From NCBI RefSeq assembly GCF_026151205.1, contig NC_087081.1, forward strand, positions 7,993,246-8,057,245: a stretch of 64,000 bases of DNA. Direction: 5' to 3'. Under the pieces are notes generated by a model that worked only from the letters and a program-made list of their open reading frames with translations, did not search any database and had not been told where the DNA came from. Shown one piece after another: positions 11,858-23,891 of this stretch (position 1 is the first letter of the stretch; each line of letters begins with the position of its first letter). Made by a program: the position numbers and the translations under genes. The DNA comes from Bolinopsis microptera (lineage: Eukaryota; Ctenophora; Tentaculata; Lobata; Bolinopsidae).

Positions 11858-12013
11858 ATTAACAAGGACATAAAATATGTCACCACTTGCCTACAAGACA
11901 AATTCCTAAATTCATTCAAGTCTACAGTCAACAAGCATGTGCTTACTGCACAAGCACATAAACCGGATGACAAGGACTGGGACAACTCAAATTTCGTACT
12001 TTTAGAAATTTAA

Positions 12014-14058
12014 ATAATTTGGATCATAATAACGAGCAACAAAACTTTAACCTCATAACAAAATATGACTATCTTCGAGCATTTATTACAATGCTATCGA
12101 CACCGCGCAATTTCACTGTCATTTACAACTTTTAAAAGATAAAAATATCACCGCGCATTCTTCAGACCCTGTGTCGCTGTTCTAAATTTATGTCAAGAGA
12201 TAAGAGTTATTTAAAATTCTTAATAGTACTATTTAAATTTGCTAATAGCATAATCATATTTTATACATTATTAATACTTTATACATTGTGTGCATATATT
12301 TATATTTGATTGTAATTAAAGATTTTAAGGCGTTAGTGCCGAGTAATGCCTTCGGGTAGTGCTCCTCAATCGATTATATACTTCGCCAATCAACAATTTT
12401 CCCGAATAATTTGTAACCTATAATATTTAAAATTTTCATTGACTAAATATATTCTGCTACTATAGTTTTCTTAAATAATATCGTACTGTTATGAGATTAC
12501 GTTTGTCCTCAATACATTTAATGGATGATATATCCGTACAATTATTAACCGAAATAGAAACTCGTCGATGTGAAATGCGGGGCAGCTCGGACGACGATCC
12601 GCGCATCATTAGATAAGCAACCAATAACGGTACGTCCACTATACAGCCACAATATAGCCACAATATAGCCACAATATAGCCACTATTACAATTAACATGG
12701 TTTCAGCTACACAGTCATGATATTGTGACTGTGAAATACTGTTAAATAATTTTAGTATAAAATATGTAACACATAAAATCATATACCAAATCCTATTGTT
12801 ATAATGCAATACGCATGACCTTTTAGATAATTTAGTTTCCTTTCTTCATGTTGACTCTCAATGTTGCAATTAGATTGAATCCAAATTAAATGCCGAATTC
12901 TTAATGACGAATGACGAGACTGGCAGGTCGTCTTCGCCCATACTTTGAGTTGCACTAATTTTAACCACTCGCTATTTTAGTCTATTAATTGATAATAAGA
13001 TAGAATTTAGGGTTTGTTGGGTTTGTTAGGTTCATATCAATTAGTAGACTATTTTAGTCTACTAATTGATAATAAGGTATACCACAATAGAATTCAGGGT
13101 CTGTTGGGTTTGTTAGGTTCACTTAGACGATCACTTCACGGATTTGAGAACTTAGTCGAGCTTACTTCGGGATCTCTTTGGCGCTGTACAGCTATGTTAA
13201 GTGAACAGAATGGACTACAATGCAATCATTGCTAGCCGCAGGGCGCGGGCGCGCGCTACCACAAGCACGAGGGGTTCGGTTATATCGTACTGCATGGTTA
13301 GAGCAATTTTAAGTTTAACATGTATTATATACTATAAACTAAAATTTTTTGTACTGTATCATGTATCAATATTAAATATGCATGTGTTATATATGATAAC
13401 TAAAAATTATTCTTGATTTGATATTTTTTACAAAAAGCACATTTAATTATATTTGGTATGCATGTACAATTTTGAAAAGATTGTGCATGAAATTAAAGTG
13501 CGTTTACGCTACCAAAATTAAACGAAAAATTAAACAGAATATCGTTAAAGATCATCATGCAGCACTTTAATTTTGAGACAATTCGACCAAATCTACTAAC
13601 GCTATTCACTATTAGTATTGTGCTTTTCATGCAGAAATTTACGAAAATAGAGTTTTTGAATTTGTTAGATCTAAAATATAAATCTAAATGATTTGTATAG
13701 ATGCATATATTGCACGCAATTTGGAAAGTGTGATTTCTATGGAAATTTAAACCGCACAAATATTTATACTCTACACTGCTTCCCATAATGCCAAATTTTG
13801 AGCGTTCTTGTTATAAAAATAATAAGTTTCTTTCTAATATTAATAATATAATGTTAATCAAGAACGGGATACCCAGAGCTGAGACGATACATAACTAAAC
13901 CTAAATAGATACTGACAGTAATGCCGCCACTAGTTCAACTAGAAACTTATTAACATTAACTATTTACTGACAATACTGACAATTGCTACAGTTATAATAG
14001 ACTATAAAATTATAACATACAGCAATGAATACAGAGATATAGACATTAATGTACGCAC
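12014..14058. other. Non-coding: LINE tail, short tandem repeats, no gene recognised
   Basis: About 2 kb of AT-rich DNA between the LINE stop codon and astacin exon 2. It holds the LINE 3' tail, an 11-bp repeat (AATATAGCCAC, about four copies, 12641-12685) and a doubled ~76-bp unit (12969-13120) containing GGGTTTGTTGGGTTTGTTAG. The remaining astacin exons would be expected here on the minus strand. No metalloprotease zinc motif (HExxHxxGxxH) was found in either orientation. Confidence 0.6.
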
Positions 14059-15058
14059 CAAGATTGTTGTCCAGCAGATAAGGAATGGTGTTTTTCTCCC
14101 ATATTCGGTATTCTTGGCGTGGTAGACCCCGTTTCTGCCTGCTCCCGAACACTGAGCTGATCATGTAATCTTGTACGATATCTCCTTGGAACAGAGCTCG
14201 TCCATTCACTGTCACTCCTGAATGTTGGATAAAAGATTAGCAATGTAAATTATGCAAAGAGTGACAACCATGATATTAGTACGCATATTGGTTTCCAAGT
14301 TTCTTTAAATATCGAATTGATTGTTTTTCCATGATTTGTACTGTAATAAAAGGCGTAAAATTCGTTTTGATTGAAATTTTGTTTGACTGAAATTTTGTTT
14401 GACTGAAATTTTGTTTGACTGAAATTTAGCTTTTGTCAATCATGCCTTATAAGGGAAAAAGTTAAAACTGGGGTATCGTCAGGTGTTTTTGTAATTTGAA
14501 ATTCATGCCACACAATCACCGCCAAACTGTTAGCACCGCGAACTGTAGTGTTATCAGATTCATTTCAAGTATGAAGTAGGATCCTGAGATCACAAAAATT
14601 ACCCGTTTTTGGTTTTGATTTCATTTTAATTCATTATTATAGTCGTCCTGTTTGCAGTGGTTGACTTGGAATTATTACACTTGAGTCAATATTTATATAG
14701 CTACTATATTAATGCTTTTCATACAAAGTTACAACAAAATGTTTATGTTATGTATCCTGGCGTTGGACAGGATATTTACCCGCTTAAAATATTTCCATCG
14801 CGTTACATAATACTCAATAAATGTAATAGATTTGTAGTGTTGTAATTAGTTTAAAATAATATGGGAGATTGGATGTTGGAGTAAGGTTACAGTAATTATG
14901 ATCAAAACTGTTTTAGAAAAGTAAAAATCACTGTCTAAACGAATTATCTCACCCTCATTCAACTCGTGTATCAGCTGACTATCCTTATCTGACAGGGTCA
15001 CACACAACGAAACGAAAGCAAGGATATGCACGCAAAAACTTTCAAAACTTGAAACCAT
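14059..15058 (-). CDS. Astacin-family (M12A) metalloprotease, 5' exons only
   Basis: Exon 1 is 15058-14953 and exon 2 is 14217-14059; both junctions are phase 1 and fit GT/AG rules. Exon 1 gives a hydrophobic N-terminal signal (FCVHILAFVSLCVTL) and a short acidic prodomain. Exon 2 gives LFQGDIV, the aspartate-switch motif that keeps astacin zymogens latent, then a furin-type site (SRQKR) and the mature start YRIWEKNTIPYLLDNNL, the typical R-x-W...IPY opening of the astacin catalytic domain. The zinc-binding HExxH exon was not found downstream before the LINE and fold-back insertions. The gene is either truncated or has exons too diverged for me to see. Confidence 0.65.
14366..14428. repeat. 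Short tandem repeat TTTGACTGAAATTTTG (about 4 copies)
   Basis: Four near-exact head-to-tail copies of a 16-base unit in astacin intron 1. No function is visible. Confidence 0.8.
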
Positions 15059-16236
15059 AATTAGATAATTGCTGCAAATCCGATGTTAATCGTTCAAGAA
15101 TCCTTTGGCACTAAATCTGGTTTTAAAAAAACGATTTCGTGTCAGCAGCCAGGAGACGGTTTAACCCGAATATGCAGAAAAAACAAATATAACTTTCTAA
15201 ATCCGTTCGTAATCCACAATTACTATAAATAGTTAATATTTGAGGTCAGAATTATTAGCCTTAATTTTATCGCGTTTAATAGTAATTAGGTAATAACAAT
15301 TGAAATTATGCCTGTGTGACGACACACTGTGTAACAATGGAAATTTCTTTCCGGAAATTGGCATATTCTGACCAAAGTACAGTGAACAATTACAATTGTT
15401 TCTAATACCATATAATTCTGGCATTGTCTACTGTATCAGTTAAATTACTGGCAACTAGCGTAAAACCATGCCAATAGAACAGATGCCACATTTTAATTAT
15501 GAATTTTTGTTTCCGTTGGCGATCTGTCAAAATAAGCAGTACCCTCACAAAACTGCATGACAGCCATGTTATTAAAATGTTTTATTAACTTGTTACGTAA
15601 AACTATAATTTGGTATTATATTGATTTCAAATAGCAATTTAGCCACTGTTATGCATATTCGATCCAATAAATTATAAAGTTATTAAAACGTATTAATTAT
15701 ACTCTTTTTTTAAGGCTTCGATTTTCTTAAAAGTCATAAACAATTCTGTCTCAAGAAGCATCACCATGATAGACGTAGCAAAACTCAATATTACCGGTTT
15801 TTAACTTTAAGCACATATTAGAATTAATGACAAACATTTTATATAGACGAGTTCCATTGTCCAACTAATCATACTTAAACTTATCATTTACCTAATTCAG
15901 CACCTTCTGGATGTAAACACAGAAATCTCATTTACTTGTACTTAAAACCTGATAAAGTCAAGTAAAACCATTAGATAAGATTTAAAATAAAAATCATAAT
16001 CAGAATGCATATCTACATTGCTTCAAAGTGACAATAGTTGTGGAAACACTCTTTAATATGATCAGGTAAATAATTGTAATTATTTGAATTAATCAATTGT
16101 AATTACAGTCGCAATTTATAACTACTAAGTTATTACTTTACTTTCATAATCATAGTTGCATAAAACTTTGAACTTTCCATACAAGATATGATTATTTCTA
16201 TTTTCTTCCAATCCTTCGATTATCACAATTACATTT

Positions 16237-16331
16237 GATAATTGATCAATAATTGATTAATAATGGATTAATAATTGATTAATAATTGGTTAATAATTGA
16301 ATAATAATTGATTAATAATTGATTGATAATG
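16237..16331. repeat. 12-bp AT-rich tandem repeat (ATTGATTAATA type)
   Basis: About eight imperfect head-to-tail copies of a TAATTGATTAA unit in intergenic DNA. Each copy is itself nearly palindromic. Confidence 0.75.
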
Positions 16332-16835
16332 AGAATTATTTCCTCAATAACGTTTTGATCACAACCAAATCCACACCATTGCTGCTTGCGATTAAATGAA
16401 ATGAGGTATTTATATCCCGCTCATATCATGATTAACCAACAGCACAAGGACGGCAGCTGTGCAGAAGACGTGTGCGTGATATGAGCAAATGAGAAATGTA
16501 AACATTAGGAACAATCGATCAATAATAGAAACGTTTGAAATTAACGTCGACCATACAAAGTAAGCATGCTTGTTTTAACAAACAAGAATTTATTATAAGA
16601 TAAAATTATACAAATATACACATCTTTTAACGGCAATAATCCGGACTATAATGGGACCCCAAATGGTCCTAGAGTTTTAAAACTGGTCTTATATTTCTCC
16701 AAAATAAACCAAACACTGTTTTCCAGGATCGATACGAAAAAAGCGTTAATCTTTTAAGCCGATCAAAATTTTGCTTGTAAATATCTGTCCAAATTATCAC
16801 CATCAAAATAATTCTGATATCTACAGTACTCAGTA

Positions 16836-16908
16836 CACAGGGGGACTATAATAGTGCAAAGAAACTGCTGCTAACTGCTGCTAACTGCTGCACCATAGTC
16901 CCCCTGTG
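16836..16908. repeat. Hairpin with 14-bp perfect arms
   Basis: CACAGGGGGACTAT at 16836-16849 is exactly complementary to 16895-16908. The loop contains three CTGCTAA-type words in tandem. It could be a tiny palindromic element or a structured RNA; nothing flanking decides which. Confidence 0.6.
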
Positions 16909-17140
16909 AGTAGGGACATAGCGGAATATGCGGAATCTATCCGGCATTCATAATAAATATGATCGGTGGTATCTACATTCTACAACTACTATAAAAATCA
17001 CAAAATAAAGTTAGTTGAACAACTAAATCGGGCATTTAAGTCGAATAACAACAAAGGAAAGTGAAGCCAATGAAAATTCTATTGGCCCCATCAATCTCCA
17101 AAAGTACTCTACCTATTTGCCTACGACTGACGGTATATTT

Positions 17141-20100
17141 CTAAGGGGCCATTACAAAAAGGGGCACAAAGAGCAACAGGAAAACTAGTGATAGTCTTGG
17201 TGAAATGTTGTTGTTGAACTCATAGTTCTCCCCACGTTCCAACATGTTGGAATAAAGTTTGCCCTCTTCAAAGTTTACGTTGAGGATCCTGGCGTCCTGG
17301 GTGATTCTGAAACACAAGGAAATATTTTCATTTCTTGTAACAAGTTTCCTAGAGTAAAATTAACGGCAAATACTGATCATAGTTGAGGAGTCGGTTAATT
17401 GATAACCAACTTCTATAACCGGCTCCTATGCACCAGTACAATAATGTATTTACCTAGAATCTGATGGCAGACTAGGAGCGCTGGCATGACAACGGAACTC
17501 TTTTTCTGACTCCTTCTTTCTTTTAAGTGTGCAGTTTACCCTGATTAAGATTAAAATCAATCTAACTGATTACGATTTTTATGCAGCCAAAAGAAATATT
17601 TAAATATTCCAAAGGAATGCGAAGAATTGCAGTATAATTCTTAATGTCTATATATCTTTAAAAATAATCTCAGAATGTTTGTGTGTGTGTGCGTGTGTCT
17701 GTGCGTGTGTCTGAGTGTGTGTAATTTCCGGTCGGTTAAATTTTTAAAAACGGTAAGAGTTACAGTACTGGTTTTTCGGTTTAGTGTCGACAAAACTCTG
17801 ACGAAGCCCATAAGCAAATTTTTTAAAAATCGGCCTGTGGTAAGTGGTTTAATTGATGGTTTTGTACCACAAATGTTAAAATAAAATGGCTTGAGCAGCT
17901 TAATCAAGAAACAGTAAGAGTTACGGGGCTCGCTCTCACTCCCATTACTGTATATTATGTACCGTATATATTACACTGCCATGTAATACTTTAAACTTAT
18001 TAGGGGAGGAATCGCTCAAAGACTGTCGAGAGAGTTCATACTTTCATACAACAATGTAATACATGTTTTCAAATATGCGGGTGTGGACTGTGGTGCGGAG
18101 TTAATAAGGGTTAATTTCTATTGATTATTGTTTAAGATATTATTTTTTAAGCTGTTACTGTTAAGGATACTATTGGATACGTGAAGACACTCCTAATCCG
18201 GGTTCTGACTCAGCGGCAGTGAAATCCCGGCCGAAGGCCGGGTTACACTAGTATATATATAATTTCTATCTTACTTTTGATAAGCTATTTGCAATCCCTC
18301 ATCATCCGCAAAAGAAACAACAACATCGCCGAAGATATCGTGTGAGTAGGTTCCTGTGAACGATTTGAGAGTATCTGAGTCATCAGGAACGTAAAGGCCC
18401 CAGTCAGGATCACTTCTGTCTCGTTCAGGTGTATCATCCCACTCAGCTAGGAAAGATTGTGTTACTTTCACTGTGACTAAACAAATTGTAGGGTAGGACT
18501 CTAAAGAAAGACTCTAAAGAAAACTAAAGGACATGTTTCGCATCCTTTATTGATTAGTATCTTTACGATATAATAGGGAGATTCATTTTCTAATCAAATT
18601 CTATACTGCATTTTTGACCGTTTTGCGATACTTTTAGAGTTGACAGTTGAGAACCCTCCAAATTTTGATAAAGATTTTAAGGACTGGACGTGATTTCGAG
18701 GTTGATCAGAGGCATTTCTATAAGATATAAAATATTCATCTGTAAGTTGGCCTACATGGGTAGGTGCAGATGTTCTGGGCAGTTATCCACGGTTCCTTGT
18801 CCATGATCATGTCTTGTATAAACCATGTGATCAGTTGGTTAGTGGTTCGAGCTGAAGAGGAGTTGTTACTTTTACAGTTCTAGTTCGGGTAGAGCACCAA
18901 ATATCTTTCCGCAATACTAATTATAAGAGGGTAACTTTTATGATGACAAAAGGAACAGCAACTTGTAAAGCCAAAGGGAACTAGCAAATAAAATGAACCT
19001 TTGAGACCACCAGTGCAGGAGAGATAGATCCCATACTCCCTTTCTCTGCTGAGGGTGATGAAGGTGTGAGTGGTGAAAGTGTCTCCTCCATGTGCCAATA
19101 TCTCTTCTCCCTCATACTGCCCTTTCACCCAACCTGACGAGATCACGGTTATCAGTCTCCTTGTATGGGCATCACGTGACGCTGTATATAAGGAGCGTTA
19201 AAATGTAGAGATCAGCCTGATATTGTTTTGCAGGATGGTTACAGCAGATCAAAAACCCTTGTGGCCCTTCGTTACGCCACTTCCACAAGTCACCATGGCA
19301 CCCACCCATCAGGAGTTTTCTTCTTTTTTTCCACAAAAATAACAGTAAGATGTTTTAATTATGTTGTTGAAGTGTTGAAAAATACTAAGCGACCATCATA
19401 CTCACTGTAAGAATAACACTCCCTTACTTACTTACTTACTTATAGTATAATCACTCATTTCTGAAGAGGCTGGAAACGTAGGTTTGGTGATCTGCCCAGT
19501 TACCCCAAAGTATTTTCCAATGTCAAATGCGGTCTGGTCCCAAAACTGAGACGTTTAGTAATTTTAATAGTAGCGTAAGAACTGATCAGAGCTTAAACTT
19601 TTTACGATAATACCTGACCAAAATCATCACTCCGACTAAAACATATTCGTGTTAAAATTTTAAAAGATTGTTCCAATAAAATAATTAAATAAGAAGAACG
19701 AGAAAGTAAGAAGTAACAAAAAGTAACGATTTAAAAAAGTAAAATTCTCACTAGATCGGCGTATCTCTCCCCGTTATTTTCCACAATGTGCCTCATATAC
19801 TTGTTCATATCCTCAGCAGTAGAGTGAACCGAGCCAGCCTGTCCCACCAGATCTATTATTCTGAGGAGGGATTGTTGTTTTGATGAAGGAGTAAATACAG
19901 TTCTTATCTTGGCGCTAGTAATTAGCGCTATGAACGTTATAATTTAGCGCTAACCATCGCGTTTAGACTATCGAAAAAGAACTCTATGTTCAATTGCGAA
20001 AATCTTTGTAAATCTTTGGACCATAATAATAATTGTGCAATCTTATGAATATCCTAATCTTGATTTTGTTTCAATAATAAATAAAACAAAATTCTGACTT

Positions 20101-22164
20101 ACAAGTCAGCGTCCGTTTGAAGTTCATAAAAAGAACCATTGAATGGTTCGTAGCCCTTCAATGTGTTCCCAGTCTTAAAGGCTTCCTTGAAGGAGGTTTT
20201 AGTGTTGGTCATCCCTAGAGGATCCAGAATGTGCTCCTTTATCAAAACATCCCATGTTTTGTCTGTAATACGAAAAGACAAATGTTAGCGATTGTTAATC
20301 AATCTTTGCTTTTTAAATTATCTAGTTAATCTTGAGATTAAAAAATTTTTTGACCCAGATTTCTGGATCACCATATGCTTCAAGTTTACAGTTAACTGGA
20401 TCGATCATGAACAAAAAGTAGAATCAGACAAATAAAAATGGACTTTTCTTCTGAGTTTTCTTCAGATACTTACTGGAAAGTTTCTCTATGATGTGTGATC
20501 CTGCCACGTACATCAGATTATTGTATTTGAACTCGGACCGGAATTCGCACTTCTGAAAGAATATGCACGTCATATCGCGCTATAGAAACTTATAGCAAGC
20601 ACTCACATAATATGCAGCAAGTTAAGAAATGTCCTAATTTTTTAATTTTTTAATTTCACGACATAACGGCTCTCAAAAATGTGATTATCATGACGCAACT
20701 ACCAGATTTTCATTAAGAACTAATACAAGTCTTTCATATCATGGAGCCAGGGTTTGGACTGGCTACACCTGGTTAAAGCACTCCCATCCCATTCCATGAT
20801 ACTCAATAAATGTAATAGATTTACAGGGTTGTAATTAGTTTAAAACTGTCCAATGTGAGCCAAACCTCGCCTAGAAACTGTAGTTTGGACATCATTTCCT
20901 CTACATCGAATATATCAGGACCGGAGGCCCACCAGAAATCACTCCTACTCAGGCATGTCTTGTGCGCGAACAGGTCTTTAAATGTTACCTGAAGGAACGA
21001 ACATTGCTGCAAGTGAATATTGCTGTAAATAAACTTATGAATCTTATTAAACGCCATGCCTGATCAGTAGTGACTCATATCCTACAAAATAACCTTCGAA
21101 GCTGCAACGAAATTATTTGAATTACAGATTTTAAACTCATTATGTACTTTTATTTACTATTTAAACTAACCTGTTCCGTCCTCTCAGCTCCTGGTAACTT
21201 AAAAGACCCATAAAAGTCTTTGATGGGCGTGTCCCACGTGAGACCTTTTTCTTTCAACACCTATACACAAAAATGTTAATTGAAATGCTGCTACCATGGT
21301 TACATCACAAGCTACATCACAAGCTATACGTACATTTAACTTTTTGTAACGGATGTCAAAATCTTTATAAAAAATTCTTTAATTGATAAAAACCTTATCT
21401 GCAATGATGGATGTCATGGCTTTGGTCGTGGAGCCGATACCAAACAAGGTATCTGAATTAGCTTTCTGACGTTGTTTAACGTCACTGGGATTAGATGTAG
21501 TGAGATTTCATAAAAATCCTCGACTTTTGAACGGTGAAAAGGAAAATTTCGGACATGAAACGAGCACTGACAATGCTCAAAATCATCATAATCTCTTTCA
21601 TCACTAAAAACGGGGAGATTTAGAATATTTCCTTGTGTTTGGCAAAGTACAAAAAGATAGATTTAAAATATTTCCTTGTGTTTGGCAAAGTACAGGCCCT
21701 CTTACCTGTCTTTACCTGTCTCCGATGACTATGTTAAAGTTTGTTGGTGGATTTCCAATTACCACCCCGACTGTGAGTGCGGCCGTTTTAATGCAGCTGA
21801 ACTCCGACATTGCTGCACGGGACACATTATTACTTTTATTTACTTTAAATAATATGATTTATACAGTGTTACTTTTATTGATTTATATTTATAAAATATT
21901 ATGATTTATGCGTTATTACTTTCATTATTAAATTTAGTAAAGGTTTAATTGTTTTCTCATGGGAACCAAGTACCACGTAACAATTAATCGGTGATAAGTG
22001 ATCCAATTTAACTAATACTAAAATCAAAGAAATTAATTAATGTAAGATTTACCGTCTTCTAGGAAAGTAGTTAACTTGTCTGCATCGAAAGTTGGCTCTA
22101 CCAAGCTGGTAAGTTGAAAGAGAAAGATTGCTAAAATTCCAAACATTCTTTGCAGGCAGCCCAT
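17141..22164 (-). CDS. Class C beta-lactamase-like serine hydrolase, secreted, probably GPI-anchored
   Basis: Thirteen exons (minus): 22164-22053, 21770-21716, 21484-21394, 21260-21171, 20988-20866, 20552-20474, 20262-20103, 19860-19752, 19545-19440, 19133-18999, 18851-18756, 18470-18275, 17297-17141. All phases agree and the coding sum is 1,509 bases (502 residues). A signal peptide (IFLFQLTS) opens the protein. All three active-site motifs of the serine beta-lactamase/penicillin-binding fold are present: S74-T-T-K77 in FGIGSTTKAM, Y167-N-N in KYNNLMYVAG, and H323-G-G. A beta-rich C-terminal domain follows (exons 11-12). The end is hydrophobic (LVFLLLFVPLFVMAP) after a small-residue stretch, as in a GPI signal. 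Animal members of this family are peptidase- or esterase-like with mostly unknown substrates; a role in antibiotic resistance is not implied. Donors of exons 10 and 11 are the least certain. Confidence 0.85.
17676..17722. repeat. GT-rich microsatellite
   Basis: Interrupted (GT)n with GTGTGTCT variants, inside the last intron of the beta-lactamase-like gene. Confidence 0.8.
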
Positions 22165-23891
22165 TCTGCGATAACATTTGTTAGGGTTGACTAAAGATCT
22201 GGAGTAAATCACCTTAAAAACACGTAAATAGTTTGTAAATTGCTGACGTAGTTATAGTAAAACTGCATACCAGCCCCTTCCATACACATACCCTTCCCTT
22301 CCCACCTCATACCGGTCCCACATACTGCACCCTCCCTCCCACATACTGCACCCTCCCTCCCACATACTATACAGCTATAACCCGGCCCGCCCCTCAGACT
22401 TCTTCTCTTTTACTGGCTATAATTATATTGGGTGTATTGGCATACCGTATGCTTGATAATAGAACCGAGTTCTTAAGTTTTCATTTGTTCTTAACTTAAT
22501 ATACTGTAAACGCATACTTTACTACCAAAGCCAAAGTGAAGGGGATCGAAATGGTTGAACACGCAAATACTGGCTATCTAAATTCCGTGTACAAAATGAC
22601 GAACTCGGCGACTCATAGAAATAATATAAATGGTTCAGTTCTACCTTCCTACTTATAACTTTACAATAAGTCCAGTCCTACCAATCCATGACCGAATCAT
22701 CGTCTGCACAGTAGGATTACTTGCTCCTTCATAAATAAATAGGTTTACTTTCCGTAATACGCCCTGTCCTTAAAGTGCATGTTGGCCTTTTCGCGCCGTG
22801 ATGGGCCCATTAATCTCACAACAAAGTTGTCATGACAACTTAGACGGGTTGTCAAGACAACGGGCTGGTAAACGTAACCCCAACTTATTTGCGTATTTCA
22901 ACGAAATTAAAGCACTCAATAAATGTGTGCAAGCAAAGGGTACAAAGCTAAACGACTTAAGACAACAAGTAGGATTTTAAAAATAATATAAGATCCTAAT
23001 TGTCATTGAGAATTGCAGTTGTAATTTGTACCGATTAGATAATTGAATAAAAGACATCTAACTCGGGAAAATAAAAGGAAGTGTACTTCCGGCTTTCTCA
23101 ATAGCTGTGAGCTGACAATTGGACGAAATCGGAATATCGTACCCTGATTTGATTTAAACTTTTGCAAATATCAAATATAAAAATGAACAGCAAATAGAAC
23201 AAACATATAAAATGGGCCGAAATAATTATATGCTAAAAAGCGTTGATCAGTGATAAAGGTTGAAGTACAGAGGGAAACTTTCACAATAGGAGTTTCATGG
23301 CCGCCCAAAATCTTAATTACATCACCTCCACCTAGGATAACACCACTTCCAACTAGAAAAAAGATGATTAAATTTAAAAGATTTAATTTATGAGAAAAGA
23401 GCCTAATTGATATGGATACCTAAAGTAAAACGAAGACGATGATGATATCGTCTTCAAAAGACAAGAGAAATCGAATTGCTGGAATCTTCGATTTATGAAT
23501 AATTCAGGGTCGCAATAAGACTTAGACACAACTACGCTTTAAAGAAATTGATAAGTTGAAGCCATTAAAATTTATTCGGCAAGAAATTTGAAAATCCTTC
23601 AAGCTCAACAAATATAGAAAACTTTTGAGTTTCAAGGTCAATAACGTGTCTTTCGGCGCTAATCAAAAATTCAAAAGTTTCGAGAAAATTGAAATTTATA
23701 AAAGCTCACATTCTCTCAAAACAATTAGGCTCCCAAAGACCGCCCGGTTCTGAATTACAGTGCTTCCGCACGGCGTTTTGAGGAGGGTTAGAACTATTAC
23801 AATCCCTAAAAGTGATCCGAATGAATCACTAGCACAGTTTGAATTTGAAAAGAAAGCTGTTTTGTTACTTTATTATATGAACCTATTTATA
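22165..23891. other. Intergenic; promoter side of the beta-lactamase-like gene, no gene recognised
   Basis: Contains a short pyrimidine-rich tandem repeat with CCCACATACTGCACCCTC (about 22310-22372) just upstream of the hydrolase 5' end, and one copy of an ACTTGCTCCTTCATAA word that recurs in inverted form near 25460 and 25552. No convincing ORF. Confidence 0.5.

Larger units (their letters stand above)
6893..12013 (+). pseudogene. LINE ORF2: AP-endonuclease plus reverse transcriptase, split by a transposon
   Basis: The open frame runs 6893-9726. Endonuclease motifs include YDVLCFNET, GGGLVIYVN, ILAGDTNIDLLDY and a terminal SDHLATF. The RT region carries HKSGSRAEVSNYRPISLL, the QYGFRAGHS block, LLLDYSKAFDMV, GVPQGSILGPILF and the catalytic FADD box (YFADDANLI). 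The 9727-11857 element cuts the C-terminal end. Removing it and one copy of the 8-bp duplication gives a frame that runs on through 11866-12013, ending DWDNSNFVLLEI then TAA, a normal CR1-like C-terminus. The element therefore landed in an otherwise intact ORF. The broken copy gives a protein ending 21 codons into the insertion, at 9787. Confidence 0.85.
6200..12400 (+). mobile_element. CR1/jockey-group LINE retrotransposon, interrupted by a fold-back element
   Basis: A non-LTR retrotransposon coding for a PHD-type zinc-finger region, an AP-endonuclease and a reverse transcriptase. It starts right after the MULE right end (first ATG 6372) and coding ends at 12013 once the insertion at 9727-11857 is set aside. 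The 5' boundary is unclear. The 3' tail is probably the AT-rich stretch to about 12400, which ends in a GC-richer hairpin-forming segment near 12330-12372. No target-site duplication for the LINE was recognised. Confidence 0.75.
15059..17140. other. Intergenic, AT-rich; nothing coding recognised
   Basis: Lies between the astacin 5' end and the 3' end of the beta-lactamase-like gene, so it should hold the astacin promoter and the hydrolase 3' UTR. A minus-strand AATAAA occurs near 16586-16591. It also contains a ~12-bp ATTGATTAATA tandem repeat (16237-16331) and a hairpin (16836-16908). No ORF with recognisable similarity. Confidence 0.5.

Noticed and set aside
13493..13786. 97-codon minus-strand ORF as a possible further astacin exon
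   Set aside because: No astacin motifs, no zinc-binding histidines, and no splice sites in the needed phase.
17675..17884. Plus-strand ORF with cysteine/valine-rich start
   Set aside because: Its start is the GT microsatellite in a hydrolase intron.
21635..21904. 89-codon plus-strand ORF
   Set aside because: It overlaps the true minus-strand exon 2 of the beta-lactamase-like gene (21770-21716).
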